Assembly (NCBI RefSeq): GCF_029278605.1
Contig: NZ_CP119572.1
Coordinates: 3,038,001-3,102,000 of the forward strand
Length of the DNA: 64,000 bases
DNA from: Cupriavidus sp. WKF15
Lineage (GTDB): Bacteria; Pseudomonadota; Gammaproteobacteria; Burkholderiales; Burkholderiaceae
Direction of reading: 5' to 3'
In this document: positions 36,593-46,531 of the stretch, one piece after another
Numbering within the stretch: the first letter of the stretch is position 1
Layout: each line of letters begins with the position of its first letter
Position numbers and translations under genes: made by a program
Notes under the pieces: generated by a model
Told to the model about the DNA's origin: nothing
What the model saw: the letters and a program-made list of their open reading frames with translations, nothing else
Databases searched by the model: none

Positions 36593-38833
36593 ATGAACCG
36601 CCGCTCCCAACCTACGCCCATCGCAGCCGCGCTGATCGCGCTGTTTGCCGCCCCCGCAGCCTCTCTTGCCCAGCAGGCACCCGTCCCGACCGCCGCAGCC
36701 ACGACGCTGCAGGAGGTGGTCGTCAATGGCGCAGCCTCGCGCGATGATTTCAATGCGGGCAGGACCTCCATCAGCAAGCTGCCTGAAGACCTGCGCGACG
36801 TGCCGCAGTCCGTCACGGTGGTGAACAAGGCGTTGATGGAATCCCAGGGCGTGAGTTCGCTGGCCGACGCGCTGCGCAATGTGCCCGGCATCACCATCGG
36901 CGGCGCCGAAGGCGGGCAGATCGGCAACAACATCAACCTGAACGGCTTCTCGGCCCGCACCGATATCTACCTGGACGGCTTCCGCGATCGCGGCCAGTAC
37001 TATCGCGATACCTTCGCGCTGGATTCCGTCGAAGTGCTGATGGGTCCGTCGTCGATGCTGTTCGGGCGCGGGTCCACCGGCGGCGTGATCAACCAGGTCA
37101 GCAAGAAGCCGCAGATGAAGGCCGCCACCGAAGTGACGGGCTCGGTCACCACCAATGGCCTGGTGCGCGCCACCGCGGACTACAACACGCCCACCGGCGA
37201 CACCTCGGCCTTCCGCATCTCGGCGATGGCGCAGGATGGCCGTCCCAGCACCCGTGACGAGATGACGGTGCAAGACTTCGGCATTGCGCCGTCGTGGCGC
37301 TTCGGCATCGGCACACCCACGGAAATCACCCTGTCGGCACTGCTGCAGCACAACCACGACATGCCGGACTATGGCTTTTCGAACCTGAACGGCCATCCGA
37401 CCAATGTCGACCGCAATACCTTCTACGGCTTCACCGACGATCGCACCAACCAGGACATCGCGGCGCTGAGCGCGGGCATCACGCACAAGTTCTCGCCCAA
37501 CCTGCGCCTGCGCAACCAGACGCAGTTCAACTACGTGGAAACCGATGCGCGCGAAACCGCGCCGAACGCGGTCGGCTCGGTCAGTGCGCGCGGCTTCACG
37601 CCGCTGACCACCAGTACCCTGCCGCTGGACCAGCTGTTCGTGCGCCTGCAGAGCCACGACCGCAAGATCCGCGACTATTCGATCTTCAACCAGACCGAAC
37701 TGACCGCGAACTTCGATACTGGCTCCGTCAAGCACACGCTGCTGGTCGGCGCGGAAATCGGCCATGACGGTTACAACAACCAGAACTACTACCGCAACGG
37801 CAGCTGCAACGGCCAGCCGCTGGTCAGTGGCACGACCGCCGCGACGGCGGGATACGTTGCCTGCGAACCGCTGGTCAACCCGACCTACACGGCCTCGCCT
37901 GCCAACGTGGCCACCAGCACCGGCAATCTGCAAGGCGGCTCGGCCAATACGATAGCCGCCTACCTCAACGATTCGATCGAGTTCAGCAAGCAATGGAAGG
38001 CCGTAGCCGGCGTGCGCTATGACCGCTACATCGCCAGCATCAGCAACTCCATCAACTCATCCAACTCCGCCCGCGCCCCCTTCTTCAGCACCGCGCTGGC
38101 CAACGCCGACCAGACCGTCAACTTCACCAGCGTGCGCCTCGGTGGTATCTGGCAGCCGACCGAAGCCCAGTCCTACTACGTGTCGTATGGCACGTCGTTC
38201 AACCCCTCGCTGGAGCAGCTGGTCGGCACCGTCGGCCAGCAAAGCCTGGACCCGGAGAAGAACAAGTCCTATGAAGTCGGTGGCAAGTGGGACCTGATGG
38301 GCGGCGACCTGTCGCTGACCTCGGCGCTGTTCCAGATCACCAAGGACAATGCCCGCAGCCAGATCGACGCCACCACCTACGCGCTGTCCGGCAAGATCCG
38401 CGTGAAGGGCTTCCGCGCGGGCGCCACGGGACACATCACCAACAAGTGGCAGGTGTTCGCCGGCTATACCTACCTGGACGGCGAGATCATCAACGGCATC
38501 GGCGCCAACACCACCGGCAAGGTGCCCACCAACACGCCCAAGCACACTGCAACGGCCTGGACCAGCTACACCATCCTGCCCAACTGGGAAGTTGGCGGCG
38601 GCGCCTTCTATATGTCGGAGCGCTTCGCCAACAACACCAATACGGTCCAGGTGGGCAGCTTCGTGCGCTGGGACGGCATGGTGGCCTACCACCAGCCGAG
38701 GTACGACTTGCGCCTGAACCTGTTCAATATCTTCAACAAGATGTATTACGATGCACTGATCCAGTCCGATGGCGGACGCTCGGTGCCGGGTACCGGCCGC
38801 ACCGCCATGCTGTCGTTCACCTATCGCATGTAA
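36593..38833 (+). CDS. TonB-dependent siderophore receptor (Fiu-like)
   Basis: 746-residue outer-membrane beta-barrel for ferric-siderophore uptake. A signal peptide (MNRRSQPTPIAAALIALFAAPAASLAQ) is followed by a TonB-box-like region (LQEVVVNG), the plug (DVPQSVTVVNKALMESQGVSSLADALRNVPGI, then GSSMLFGRGSTGGVINQVSK) and a barrel ending in a C-terminal aromatic-containing strand (AMLSFTYRM). The start was chosen for the signal peptide; the preceding in-frame codons are not conserved. A Fur-box-like site lies upstream and a PiuC-type gene follows, an arrangement seen with catecholate/hydroxamate receptors such as Fiu/PiuA. The siderophore itself is unknown. Confidence 0.93.
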   Translation: MNRRSQPTPIAAALIALFAAPAASLAQQAPVPTAAATTLQEVVVNGAASRDDFNAGRTSISKLPEDLRDVPQSVTVVNKALMESQGVSSLADALRNVPGITIGGAEGGQIGNNINLNGFSARTDIYLDGFRDRGQYYRDTFALDSVEVLMGPSSMLFGRGSTGGVINQVSKKPQMKAATEVTGSVTTNGLVRATADYNTPTGDTSAFRISAMAQDGRPSTRDEMTVQDFGIAPSWRFGIGTPTEITLSALLQHNHDMPDYGFSNLNGHPTNVDRNTFYGFTDDRTNQDIAALSAGITHKFSPNLRLRNQTQFNYVETDARETAPNAVGSVSARGFTPLTTSTLPLDQLFVRLQSHDRKIRDYSIFNQTELTANFDTGSVKHTLLVGAEIGHDGYNNQNYYRNGSCNGQPLVSGTTAATAGYVACEPLVNPTYTASPANVATSTGNLQGGSANTIAAYLNDSIEFSKQWKAVAGVRYDRYIASISNSINSSNSARAPFFSTALANADQTVNFTSVRLGGIWQPTEAQSYYVSYGTSFNPSLEQLVGTVGQQSLDPEKNKSYEVGGKWDLMGGDLSLTSALFQITKDNARSQIDATTYALSGKIRVKGFRAGATGHITNKWQVFAGYTYLDGEIINGIGANTTGKVPTNTPKHTATAWTSYTILPNWEVGGGAFYMSERFANNTNTVQVGSFVRWDGMVAYHQPRYDLRLNLFNIFNKMYYDALIQSDGGRSVPGTGRTAMLSFTYRM

Positions 38834-38852
38834 GCAGGTAAGGAAAGCCGCC

Positions 38853-39539
38853 ATGCTGGTCGTCATCCCCCAGGTCCTCAACGCCGAACAGGTCGGCGCG
38901 GTGCGCGAACGGCTGGAACAGGCGGGCGATGCCTGGGTCGATGGCCGCGTCACGGCCGGCTACTCGGGCGCGCCGGTCAAGTTCAACCAGCAGATCGACG
39001 AACGCTCGGACGTGGCGCTGGAATGCCAGCGCCTGATCCTGGGCATGCTCGAGCGCAACCCGCGATTCATCAGCGCCGCGCTGCCCAATATCGTCTACCC
39101 GCCGATGTTCAACCGCTACAGCGAGGGCATGACCTTCGGCGCCCATGTGGACGGCAGCGTACGCATCCACCCGCACGACGGGCGCAAGCTGCGCACCGAC
39201 ATCTCGGCCACGCTGTTCCTGTCGCCGCGCGACAGCTACGACGGCGGCGAGCTGCAGGTGCAGGACACCTACGGCATGCACTCGGTCAAGCTCGAAGCCG
39301 GCGACATGGTGGTCTACCCGGCCACCAGCCTGCACCAGGTCACGCCGATCACGCGCGGCACGCGCGTGGCCAGCTTCTTCTGGATCCAGAGCCTGGTGCG
39401 CGACGACACGCAGCGCGCGCTGCTGTTCGACATGGACAACGCCATCCAGCGCCTGAACCAGACCGGCGCCGATGAAGATGCGCGCCGGACCCTGGTGGGC
39501 TGCTACCACAACCTGTTGAGGCAGTGGAGCGAGACCTGA
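38853..39539 (+). CDS. PKHD-type Fe(II)/2-oxoglutarate hydroxylase (PiuC/YbiX)
   Basis: 228 residues. MLVVIPQVLNAEQV starts the family; the Fe(II) ligands are His and Asp in FGAHVDGSVR and His in SLHQVTPITRGTRVASFFW, where Arg binds 2-oxoglutarate. The NPRFISAALPNIVYPPMFNRYSEGM segment is also characteristic. PiuC proteins are usually encoded next to siderophore receptors, as here (19 bp after the stop), and are iron-regulated; their substrate is not established. AAGGAAAG precedes the ATG. Confidence 0.95.
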   Translation: MLVVIPQVLNAEQVGAVRERLEQAGDAWVDGRVTAGYSGAPVKFNQQIDERSDVALECQRLILGMLERNPRFISAALPNIVYPPMFNRYSEGMTFGAHVDGSVRIHPHDGRKLRTDISATLFLSPRDSYDGGELQVQDTYGMHSVKLEAGDMVVYPATSLHQVTPITRGTRVASFFWIQSLVRDDTQRALLFDMDNAIQRLNQTGADEDARRTLVGCYHNLLRQWSET

Positions 39540-39563
39540 GCCGGTTAGTGCCATAACGGAAAG

Positions 39564-39602
39564 AAAAAAAGGCCGGGCGGTGTGTAACCGCCCGGCCTTT
39601 TT
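39564..39602. terminator. Bidirectional terminator between piuC-like gene and second receptor
   Basis: A-rich flank plus AAAGGCCGGGCGG paired with CCGCCCGGCCTTT around TGTGTAA, then TT; the arms are perfect and the A/T flanks serve both convergent genes. Confidence 0.92.
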
Positions 39603-39627
39603 GCTGGCTGCCGATTTCCGTACTGAC

Positions 39628-41772
39628 TTACATCCGGTAGCGGATCGTCGCCATGACGCTGCGGGGCGCGCCCGGCATGTTCAGGTTCGGGTTGGTGCCG
39701 TGCGCCGAGACGATGTAGCTCTTGTCGAACAGGTTGTACAGGTTCAGCTGGGCCTCGAAGGCACCGCGGCGATACCAGGCCATCATGTCGGCCGTGACAT
39801 AGCCGGGCAGCGTCACTGTATTGGCCGGGTCGGCGTAACGCGCGCCCACCATGTTCAGGCCGGCGCCCACGCCAAAGCCATAGCCCAGGCTCTTGGTCAG
39901 CCAGACGTTGCCCGAATGCCTGGGCGTGATCGTGGCGCGCTTGCCCTGGAAGGCCGCCGTCGACTTGGTCACTTCAGCGTCCAGGTAGGCGTAGCCGGCC
40001 AGGAAGCGCCAGCCGCCGCCCAGCTCGGCCGCGCCCGAGAGTTCCACGCCATCGGTGCGCTGCTCGCCGATCGGGATCAGTGCCGTGCCGGCGGCGTTGG
40101 CGACCTTGATATTGGTGCGTTCCAGGCGGAACACCGACACCGTGGCGCTGGCCTTGCCATCCAGGAAGTCGTACTTGGCCCCGACTTCCGTGTTGCTGGT
40201 CGTTTCGGGCGCGAGTTGCGTGTTGTTGGCCGCGAGCGCGAAGGCTTCGCCCGACGGCTGGAACGACTTGCTCCACGACACGTAGTAGGACTGCGCCTTC
40301 GTCGGCTGCCAGACCAGGCCGGCACGCGGACTCCACGCATTGTCGGTGCGCGACAGATTGGGCTGGCCGGCAATGTTCTGCCGCGTCTCCTGCTCGAAGC
40401 GGTCGTAGCGCACGCCCAGCAACGCCTTCCATTGCTCGCTGAGAGTCAGCATGTCCTGCGTGTAGAACGCCAGGGTATTGAACTCGCCAAGGTTGTTGGT
40501 AGCCGGCGTGCCCGGCGCCAGGCGCGCCAGCGTGGGCAGCACCGGATTGAACAGGTTGAAGTTCGCTACCCTCCCGTCCGCACCGAGCACCGGCTTGGTG
40601 TTGTTGACCTGGTTCTTGTTCTGCTGGCCGATCTCCATGCCGTACAGCAGCTCATGCTGCATGCCGAAGAAACTGGCCTTCTGCGTCAGGTCGGTCTGGT
40701 TGAACCAGCCATGCTCCTCGCGGCCGACATTGCCGTGGTTCATGGTGAAGGTCTGCGCCGCCTCGTTGACGGAGTTGGTCAGCGTATTGTTGCGGTCCAG
40801 CGAATAGTGGTAATAGCGTGTGGCATTGCGGATCGACCAGCTGTCGTTGAAGCGATGGTTGATCGTGGCCGTGCCCGAGTACACGCGGGACTGCGAGTAG
40901 TCGGCGTCGCGCGCGTTGGCCGCGCCGTAGTAGCGCGAGGCCGGCACGTCGACCGGGCGGCCCTTGTAGGCCGGGATGCCGAAGTCGGTCACGCGACGGT
41001 CTTCGAGATAGTCGGCCTGCAGCAGCACGGTGGTCTCGGGTGCGATCCGCAGTTCGAGCGACGGCGCGATCGCCTTGCGATCGAGGAACTGCTGCGAGCG
41101 GTAGCTGTTGGCCTTCTCCACCGCGCCCGTCACGCGGAATGCGGCGGCGCCATCGGCGAACACGCGGCCGACGTCGGCCTCGGCGCGGCGGTCGGCCCAC
41201 ATGCCGTAGCTCAGCGCGAAGTCGGTCACGTCGATGCCCGGCTTCTTGGTCACGCGGTTGATCAGGCCGCCCGACGAGCCACGGCCATAGAGCACGGCGG
41301 CCGGTCCCTTGATGACTTCGACGCGGTCCACGTTGGACAGGTCACGGAAATAGAGCGCATCGTCGCGGATGCCGTCGACGAACTGGTCGGCAATCGCGGT
41401 GAAACCGCGGATCGACACCTGGTCGCGCTGGCCATCGCCCGTTGAGAACGACACGCCCGGCACGTTCTTCAGGGCGTCCTGCATCGAGTTGGCATGCTGG
41501 TCGCGCATGACATCGGCCGTGACCACGTTGACCGTCTGCGGTACGTCGCGCAGCGGCGCCTCGGTCTTGGTGGCGCTGACTGTCTTCGCGGGGTTGTAGC
41601 CCGTCCCCAGGTCCTGGCTGGCATCGGCCCTGACCGTGACCTCGGGAAGGCTCTGCTGCGATGCGGCAGCTGCGGCACCGGCCTCCTGGGCATGGACAAT
41701 GCCGGCCAGCATTGGCTGGCAGGCGAATACCGTCAGAACGGCGCGGTGTACTGGATGCAGTTTAAGGCTCAT
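39628..41772 (-). CDS. TonB-dependent siderophore receptor
   Basis: 714-residue outer-membrane receptor. Signal peptide MSLKLHPVHRAVLTVFACQPMLAGIVHAQ, a TonB-box-like LPEVTVRAD, plug motifs RDVPQTVNVVTADVMRDQHANSMQDALKNVPGV and GPAAVLYGRGSSGGLINRVTKKPG, and a C-terminal SVMATIRYRM strand. The start was set by the signal peptide. It converges on the first receptor and piuC-like gene, and a Fur-box-like site is just upstream, so the locus probably forms one iron regulon with two receptors of different ligand range. The ligand is unknown. Confidence 0.93.
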   Translation of the reverse strand: MSLKLHPVHRAVLTVFACQPMLAGIVHAQEAGAAAAASQQSLPEVTVRADASQDLGTGYNPAKTVSATKTEAPLRDVPQTVNVVTADVMRDQHANSMQDALKNVPGVSFSTGDGQRDQVSIRGFTAIADQFVDGIRDDALYFRDLSNVDRVEVIKGPAAVLYGRGSSGGLINRVTKKPGIDVTDFALSYGMWADRRAEADVGRVFADGAAAFRVTGAVEKANSYRSQQFLDRKAIAPSLELRIAPETTVLLQADYLEDRRVTDFGIPAYKGRPVDVPASRYYGAANARDADYSQSRVYSGTATINHRFNDSWSIRNATRYYHYSLDRNNTLTNSVNEAAQTFTMNHGNVGREEHGWFNQTDLTQKASFFGMQHELLYGMEIGQQNKNQVNNTKPVLGADGRVANFNLFNPVLPTLARLAPGTPATNNLGEFNTLAFYTQDMLTLSEQWKALLGVRYDRFEQETRQNIAGQPNLSRTDNAWSPRAGLVWQPTKAQSYYVSWSKSFQPSGEAFALAANNTQLAPETTSNTEVGAKYDFLDGKASATVSVFRLERTNIKVANAAGTALIPIGEQRTDGVELSGAAELGGGWRFLAGYAYLDAEVTKSTAAFQGKRATITPRHSGNVWLTKSLGYGFGVGAGLNMVGARYADPANTVTLPGYVTADMMAWYRRGAFEAQLNLYNLFDKSYIVSAHGTNPNLNMPGAPRSVMATIRYRM

Positions 41773-41805
41773 TTCCCTGTAATTTTTTGTAATGCGGCGA
41801 CTAAA

Positions 41806-41824
41806 ATGCGACGCATTATCATTT
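41806..41824. promoter_or_regulatory. Fur-box-like site upstream of the second receptor
   Basis: On the minus strand AAATGATAATGCGTCGCAT contains ATGATAATGC, a close match to the Fur GATAAT repeat. It lies about 35 bp upstream of the receptor ATG. Confidence 0.72.
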
Positions 41825-41936
41825 ACAGGGAACGCAAGGTCAAATTTGCGGCGAAATATCCTCCTCGGCTTTGTTGTTAAAGAGTCACTCAGATCACATT
41901 TTTGATCCCCGTCAGACGCCTGCCCGTGCCCGGCGA

Positions 41937-42815
41937 TTACCCGAACTGTTCCGCCAGCGCATCGCGCGCGGCCGCGATGAAATCCGGCTCGCCGCGCCGG
42001 CCAGGCAACAGGAAGAACTCCGCTTCGGGCAACGCCGGCAGGCCCAGCCGCCGCTGGCTTGCGGCATCGAGCGGCGCCACGCCGGGGCCGATCGCCGACG
42101 CGTTCAGGCACGAAAGGCCCAGCCCCGCAGCCAGCGCCAGGTGCAAACCCGCGACGCCCGAAGCGGAGTGCGCGATCTCGAACGGCCGATGCTTGCGCAC
42201 CAGCAGCTTCACCACGAACTGGTGCAGCGAGCACGAGTCGGGCAGCAGCACAAGCGGCAGCGTCGGCGGCAAGTTGCCGGCCTCGCCCTGCGCCGTCACC
42301 CACGACAGCAGCTCGCGCCGCAGCAACGTCCCGCGCCGTGCCGCTGCCTGGCCGCGCGTGCCCACGATGCGCATGCTCAGGCCGACATCGAACGCGTCCA
42401 TGTCCGCCGTGGCGTCGATCACGGCGCTCTTCATCACCGTGACGTGCAGGCGCAGCAGCGGATGGCGTTCGCGCAGGCGGCGCAGCATGCCGGCGATCTC
42501 GGCGGGCCGGAAGTAATCGGTCACCGCGAGCCGCAGCTCGCCCTCCAGCACGCGGCCGCGCAACTCCTGCAGCGCCATGTCGTTGAGCGCCAGGATGCGC
42601 CGCGCATGCTCGAGCAGACGCATTCCCGCGGGCGTCGGCACCGCGCCTTTGCGCCCGCGCGTGAGCAACGGCAGGCCGGCGCGCTCCTCGAGCTTGCGCA
42701 ATTGCTCGCTGACGGAGGACTGCGACAGGAACAGCCGGGGCGCGGCTGCGGACAGGCTGCCGCTATCGGCCACCGTGACGAAGGTGCGCAACTGGTCGGT
42801 GTCGAATCCGCGCAT
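41937..42815 (-). CDS. LysR-family transcriptional regulator
   Basis: 292 residues. The N-terminal winged helix (LRTFVTVADSGSLSAAAPRLFLSQSSVSEQLRKLEERAGLPLLTR) is the typical LysR DNA-binding domain; the remainder is the periplasmic-binding-protein-like effector domain (ELRLAVTDYFRPAEIAGMLRRL). I preferred the ATG before RGFDTDQL because AGGGGA lies at ideal distance; an ATG 18 codons upstream is possible. It is divergent from a tautomerase-family gene, which it probably regulates by the usual LysR arrangement. The inducer is unknown. Confidence 0.9.
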   Translation of the reverse strand: MRGFDTDQLRTFVTVADSGSLSAAAPRLFLSQSSVSEQLRKLEERAGLPLLTRGRKGAVPTPAGMRLLEHARRILALNDMALQELRGRVLEGELRLAVTDYFRPAEIAGMLRRLRERHPLLRLHVTVMKSAVIDATADMDAFDVGLSMRIVGTRGQAAARRGTLLRRELLSWVTAQGEAGNLPPTLPLVLLPDSCSLHQFVVKLLVRKHRPFEIAHSASGVAGLHLALAAGLGLSCLNASAIGPGVAPLDAASQRRLGLPALPEAEFFLLPGRRGEPDFIAAARDALAEQFG

Positions 42816-42946
42816 GGTGATCCCCTGATTCCTGATGAACACATTGATTCGGAGAATCCGATGGTTCATATCGGAACTTCCCGCTTTTCCGATGGTACAC
42901 CGGCACCTACCATGACATCACCAACGCAATCAGACAGGAGCCAGCC

Positions 42947-43339
42947 ATGCCCCACATCAACCTGCAGATCTCCGGCCAGCCCGACGCCGCCCTCACCCGC
43001 CGCAGCGCCGCGGCAGTGGCCGAACTCACGCAGCGCGTGCTCGGCAAGAAGCCCGATGTCATCGCCATCGCGGTCCAGTATGTGCCGCGCGAACAGTGGA
43101 TCATCGGCGGCGAGCCGCTGTCCGAAAGCGGGCGCAATGCCTTCCATCTGGATATCAGCGTGACCGATGAAACCAATACCAAGGCGGAGAAGGCTGCGTA
43201 CCTGAAAGCCGTGTTCGAGGCACTGTCCGAGCTGATCGGCAACGTGCATCCGGTCTCGTATATCCACGTGATCGATGCACGTGCCGCGGCTTATGGATAT
43301 GGCGGGCTGACGCAGGAGTATCGGCATCAGCATGGGTGA
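42947..43339 (+). CDS. 4-Oxalocrotonate tautomerase-family protein
   Basis: 130 residues. The sequence starts MPHINLQISG, so Pro2 becomes the N-terminal catalytic base after Met removal, as in the tautomerase superfamily. The length is about twice that of 4-oxalocrotonate tautomerase (62 residues) and fits a longer tautomerase-like class with two beta-alpha-beta units; SYIHVIDARAAAYGYGG is near the end. ACAGGAG is upstream. Divergent from the LysR gene with a 131-bp shared region. Substrate unknown. Confidence 0.85.
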   Translation: MPHINLQISGQPDAALTRRSAAAVAELTQRVLGKKPDVIAIAVQYVPREQWIIGGEPLSESGRNAFHLDISVTDETNTKAEKAAYLKAVFEALSELIGNVHPVSYIHVIDARAAAYGYGGLTQEYRHQHG

Positions 43340-43484
43340 AGATGGCGGGTACCGGTCAGCTACGTACAGGCTGACGGGACAATTTCAGCCTTAATTCCGC
43401 TCTCGTGTTCTTGTAGATTGGTGACTTGTTAACTAGTGTGGGCGCAGCAGCCATGCGTACCACCCACCACGAGGGAAAGCCACC

Positions 43485-44318
43485 ATGAAGCATGTCACCC
43501 TGCCCGATGGCGAGCGCGTGCCCGCGCTTGGCATGGGAACGTGGAATATGGGCGAACACCCCGCCGCGCGTGCCGAGGAAATCGCTACGCTGCGGCTGGG
43601 CCTGGACCTGGGCCTGCGCCTGATCGACACCGCCGAGATGTATGGCGAGGGCCAGTCCGAAGAGATGATCGGCGAAGCCATCGCCGGCCGGCGCGACGAG
43701 GTCTTCCTGGTCAGCAAGGTCTACCCGCACAACGCCAGCCGGCGCGGCACCGTGGCCGCGTGCGAACGCAGCCTGCGCCGGCTCGGCACCGACCGCCTCG
43801 ACCTCTACCTGCTGCACTGGCGCGGCGGCATCGCGCTGGAGGAAACGGTGGAAGCGCTGCGGGGCCTGCAGCGCGATGGCAAGATCCGCCACTATGGCGT
43901 GAGCAATCTTGACCTGTCCGATATGGAGGAATTGTGGGAGGTCCCGGGCGGGGACCAGGTTGCGGTCAACCAGCTCCTGTACAACCTGACCCGCCGAGGC
44001 ATCGAATGGGACCTGCTGCCGTGGCTGCGGGCGCATGGCGTGCCGGTCATGGCCTATTCGCCGATCGAGCAGGCGCGGCTGGTGCGGCACCCGAAGCTCG
44101 TGCGCTTCGCGCAGGCCAACGGCATGACGCCGGTTCACGTTGCGCTGGCCTGGCTGCTTGCACGCGACGACATCATCGCCATCCCGAAGACCGGACACCG
44201 CGAACGCCTGCGCGAGAACTTCGGCGCGCTGCAGCACCCGCTCGCGCCGGAACAACTTCAGGAACTCGACCGCCTGTTCCCGCCGCCGAAAGGACCCGCG
44301 CCGCTGGAAATGCTGTAG
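43485..44318 (+). CDS. Aldo/keto reductase
   Basis: A 277-residue (beta/alpha)8 oxidoreductase using NADPH. The catalytic residues of the family are visible: Asp and Tyr in [11 protein letters not shown], Lys in FLVSKVYP, and His in LYLLHWRGG, with LPKTGH-like [14 protein letters not shown] forming the cofactor site. QYNLLxR-like [19 protein letters not shown] identifies a YeaE/DkgA-like branch. Its gene is 145 bp downstream of the tautomerase and may or may not be cotranscribed. The substrate is unknown. Confidence 0.93.
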   Translation: MKHVTLPDGERVPALGMGTWNMGEHPAARAEEIATLRLGLDLGLRLIDTAEMYGEGQSEEMIGEAIAGRRDEVFLVSKVYPHNASRRGTVAACERSLRRLGTDRLDLYLLHWRGGIALEETVEALRGLQRDGKIRHYGVSNLDLSDMEELWEVPGGDQVAVNQLLYNLTRRGIEWDLLPWLRAHGVPVMAYSPIEQARLVRHPKLVRFAQANGMTPVHVALAWLLARDDIIAIPKTGHRERLRENFGALQHPLAPEQLQELDRLFPPPKGPAPLEML

Positions 44319-44330
44319 GCCCTGGCGGCC

Positions 44331-44771
44331 TTACTGCGCCCGGGCGATATAGCGCTCGCGCTCCACGTATTTCGTCAGGTAGGCGCGCGCCTTCTCGCGC
44401 GTGTCGATGGTGACGCGCTCGGCCGCCTGGCGCGCGCCGGACTTGCCGTGCGAGGACACCATCTGGCCACCGAGATAGGTGCCGAAGGCATCGTGCATCG
44501 CCTTCAGTTCACCGTTGCATGCGGCCAGCGCCGAGGACACCACGTCCTTGGTCTGCGCCTTGCCGGACACGCCTTCGTCGGCCTTGTGCTGCACGCAGTC
44601 CATATAGCGGGCGCGCAGCGCCTGCCAGCCGTTGTCGGCGTTCGTGCTCGCGCTTGCGCTTGCGCCGGCGGCCTCGCCCGCGTCGGGCGCGGGCGGTTGG
44701 GACCCGCAGGCGCCAAGCAGCGCGGCAACCAGCAGGAGGGATAACTTGGGGGCATGGAGGATCGTCTTCAT
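44331..44771 (-). CDS. Small predicted lipoprotein, unknown function
   Basis: 146 residues. Signal peptide MKTILHAPKLSLLLVAALLGAC with a lipobox LGAC (Cys at 22), a Pro/Ala/Ser-rich linker, then a helical domain with two cysteines (YMDCVQHKADEG and ALAACNGELKAMHDAFGTYLGG). No family recognised. It converges on the aldo/keto reductase with a 12-bp gap and is divergent from the Ysc84-type gene. Confidence 0.75.
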   Translation of the reverse strand: MKTILHAPKLSLLLVAALLGACGSQPPAPDAGEAAGASASASTNADNGWQALRARYMDCVQHKADEGVSGKAQTKDVVSSALAACNGELKAMHDAFGTYLGGQMVSSHGKSGARQAAERVTIDTREKARAYLTKYVERERYIARAQ

Positions 44772-44940
44772 GCGTCGGGACTGTACCGCAGCATGCGCGG
44801 CCTTGCCTCGAAAAAGTCGACCATCCGACACAACATTAACAAATGGAAACGACTTCAACGTGTTGCACACGGTCCGCCATTGGCCCGCACGCGGCCGGGC
44901 ACTATGCTTCAAAGTACACAAACAAGCAGAAGGAGATCCT

Positions 44941-45519
44941 ATGAAGCGCCGCTCATTCCTCCAAACCGGTGCCGGCCTCGTGCTGGGCAGCCTGTCGCTG
45001 GCCGCTTGCACCACCACGGGTCCCGATGCGCAAACCGATAAGGCCGCGCGGCGGCGCGAACTGGATTCGGGTGTGGATGCCACGCTCGGCAAGCTGTACG
45101 GCAGCGTCAAGGGCTCGCACGACCTGGCCAACAAGGCTCGCGGCATCCTGGTGTTCCCGAAGACGCTGACGGCGGGTTTTGTCGTCGGCGGCGAGTATGG
45201 CGATGGCGCGCTGCGCTCGGGCGGCGCCACGCGCGGCTACTACCGCCTGATCGCGGGCTCGGTCGGCTGGCAGATCGGCGCGCAGTCCAAGTCCGTCATC
45301 CTGATGTTCCTGACGCAGGACGCCTACGACAAGTTCGTGCGCAGCGAAGGCTGGACCGCCGGCGTGGACGCCACCGTGGCGCTGGCAACGGTAGGCGCCA
45401 ACGGCGTGCTGGACACCAACACCGCGCAATCTCCGATCGTCGGTTTCGTCATGACCAATGCGGGCCTGATGGCCGGACTGAGCCTGGAAGGCAGCAAGAT
45501 CACCAAGCTCGATCTGTAG
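44941..45519 (+). CDS. Ysc84/SYLF-domain lipoprotein
   Basis: 192 residues. The N terminus [23 protein letters not shown] has a twin-arginine-like motif and a lipobox ending at Cys23. The rest is a SYLF (Ysc84) lipid-binding domain: [59 protein letters not shown] and [16 protein letters not shown]. Bacterial SYLF lipoproteins are conserved, with an unknown role thought to involve membrane lipids. AGAAGGAG precedes the ATG. Confidence 0.92.
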   Translation: MKRRSFLQTGAGLVLGSLSLAACTTTGPDAQTDKAARRRELDSGVDATLGKLYGSVKGSHDLANKARGILVFPKTLTAGFVVGGEYGDGALRSGGATRGYYRLIAGSVGWQIGAQSKSVILMFLTQDAYDKFVRSEGWTAGVDATVALATVGANGVLDTNTAQSPIVGFVMTNAGLMAGLSLEGSKITKLDL

Positions 45520-45530
45520 CATGCCACCGC

Positions 45531-45561
45531 GCGGTGCCGCCGCTTTTTCCGGCGGCACCGC
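45531..45561. repeat. Twelve-bp perfect hairpin between Ysc84-type gene and rdgC
   Basis: GCGGTGCCGCCG (45531-45542) and CGGCGGCACCGC (45550-45561) pair perfectly around CTTTTTC. The T-tract is in the loop, not after the stem, so it is not a canonical terminator; it could still block readthrough or stabilise the 3' end. Confidence 0.7.
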
Positions 45562-45602
45562 GGCGACCGGATAGAATTCGTCCCTTTGGCCGAATTCCTC
45601 CC

Positions 45603-46502
45603 ATGTGGTTCAAGAACCTGCAGCTCCACCGTTTTTCCGCTCCATGGTCACCCGGCGCCGACGAGGTCGAAGCCAGCCTGGCCAAACATGCCTTCTTTCC
45701 CGGCACCAGCCTTGAAATGCAGACGCAGGGCTGGGCTTCGCCGCGCGACAACGGCCAGCTGGTCCACGCCGTGGGCCGCCAGATGCTCCTGACGCTGCGC
45801 ACCGAGAAAAAACTGCTGCCCGCCACCGTGGTCAACCAGGTGACCAAGGCGCGCGCCGCCGAGATCGAGGAGCAGCAAGGCTACAAGCCCGGCCGCAAGC
45901 AAATGAAGGAACTGAAGGAGCAGGTCACCGAAGAACTGCTGCCGCGCGCCTTCAGCATCCGCCGCGACACGCGCGTGTGGATCGACCCCGACAATGGCTG
46001 GCTGGCCATCGACGCCGCCAGCGCGGCCAAGGCCGACGAAGTGCGTGGCATGCTGTTCAAGGCACTCGACCCGCTGCCGCTCGCGAACCTGCACGTGAAC
46101 CAGTCGCCCGTGGCAGCCATGACCGACTGGCTGGCCACCGACACCGCGCCCGCCGGCTTCACCGTGGACCAGGAGATCGAACTCCAGTCCGGCGCCGAAA
46201 GCAAGGCCACCGTGCGCTACGTGCGTCATCCGCTCGATGCCGAAGACCTGCGCCGCCATATCTCCGGCGGCAAGCGCTGCACGCGCCTGGCCATGACCTG
46301 GAACGACCGCGTGTCGTTCGTGCTGACCGATTCGCTCGCGGTCAAGCGCGTGGCGCCGCTGGACGTGATCAAGGAACAAGCCGACCACACCGGCAGCGAC
46401 GAAGACGAGCGTTTCGACGCCGATTTCACGCTGATGGCGGGAGAACTGGCTGGCATGCTGAGCGACCTGACCGAGGCGCTCGGCGGCGAGCGCAAGGTCT
46501 GA
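45603..46502 (+). CDS. rdgC: Recombination-associated nucleoid protein RdgC
   Basis: 299-residue ring-forming DNA-binding protein that limits RecA filament activity. [11 protein letters not shown] at the start, [66 protein letters not shown] and [22 protein letters not shown] are all strong family motifs. It encodes a chromosome-wide function and is followed by its own terminator. Confidence 0.97.
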   Translation: MWFKNLQLHRFSAPWSPGADEVEASLAKHAFFPGTSLEMQTQGWASPRDNGQLVHAVGRQMLLTLRTEKKLLPATVVNQVTKARAAEIEEQQGYKPGRKQMKELKEQVTEELLPRAFSIRRDTRVWIDPDNGWLAIDAASAAKADEVRGMLFKALDPLPLANLHVNQSPVAAMTDWLATDTAPAGFTVDQEIELQSGAESKATVRYVRHPLDAEDLRRHISGGKRCTRLAMTWNDRVSFVLTDSLAVKRVAPLDVIKEQADHTGSDEDERFDADFTLMAGELAGMLSDLTEALGGERKV

Positions 46503-46531
46503 GGCCAGCGCCTGCGATCTGAAATCTTTCG

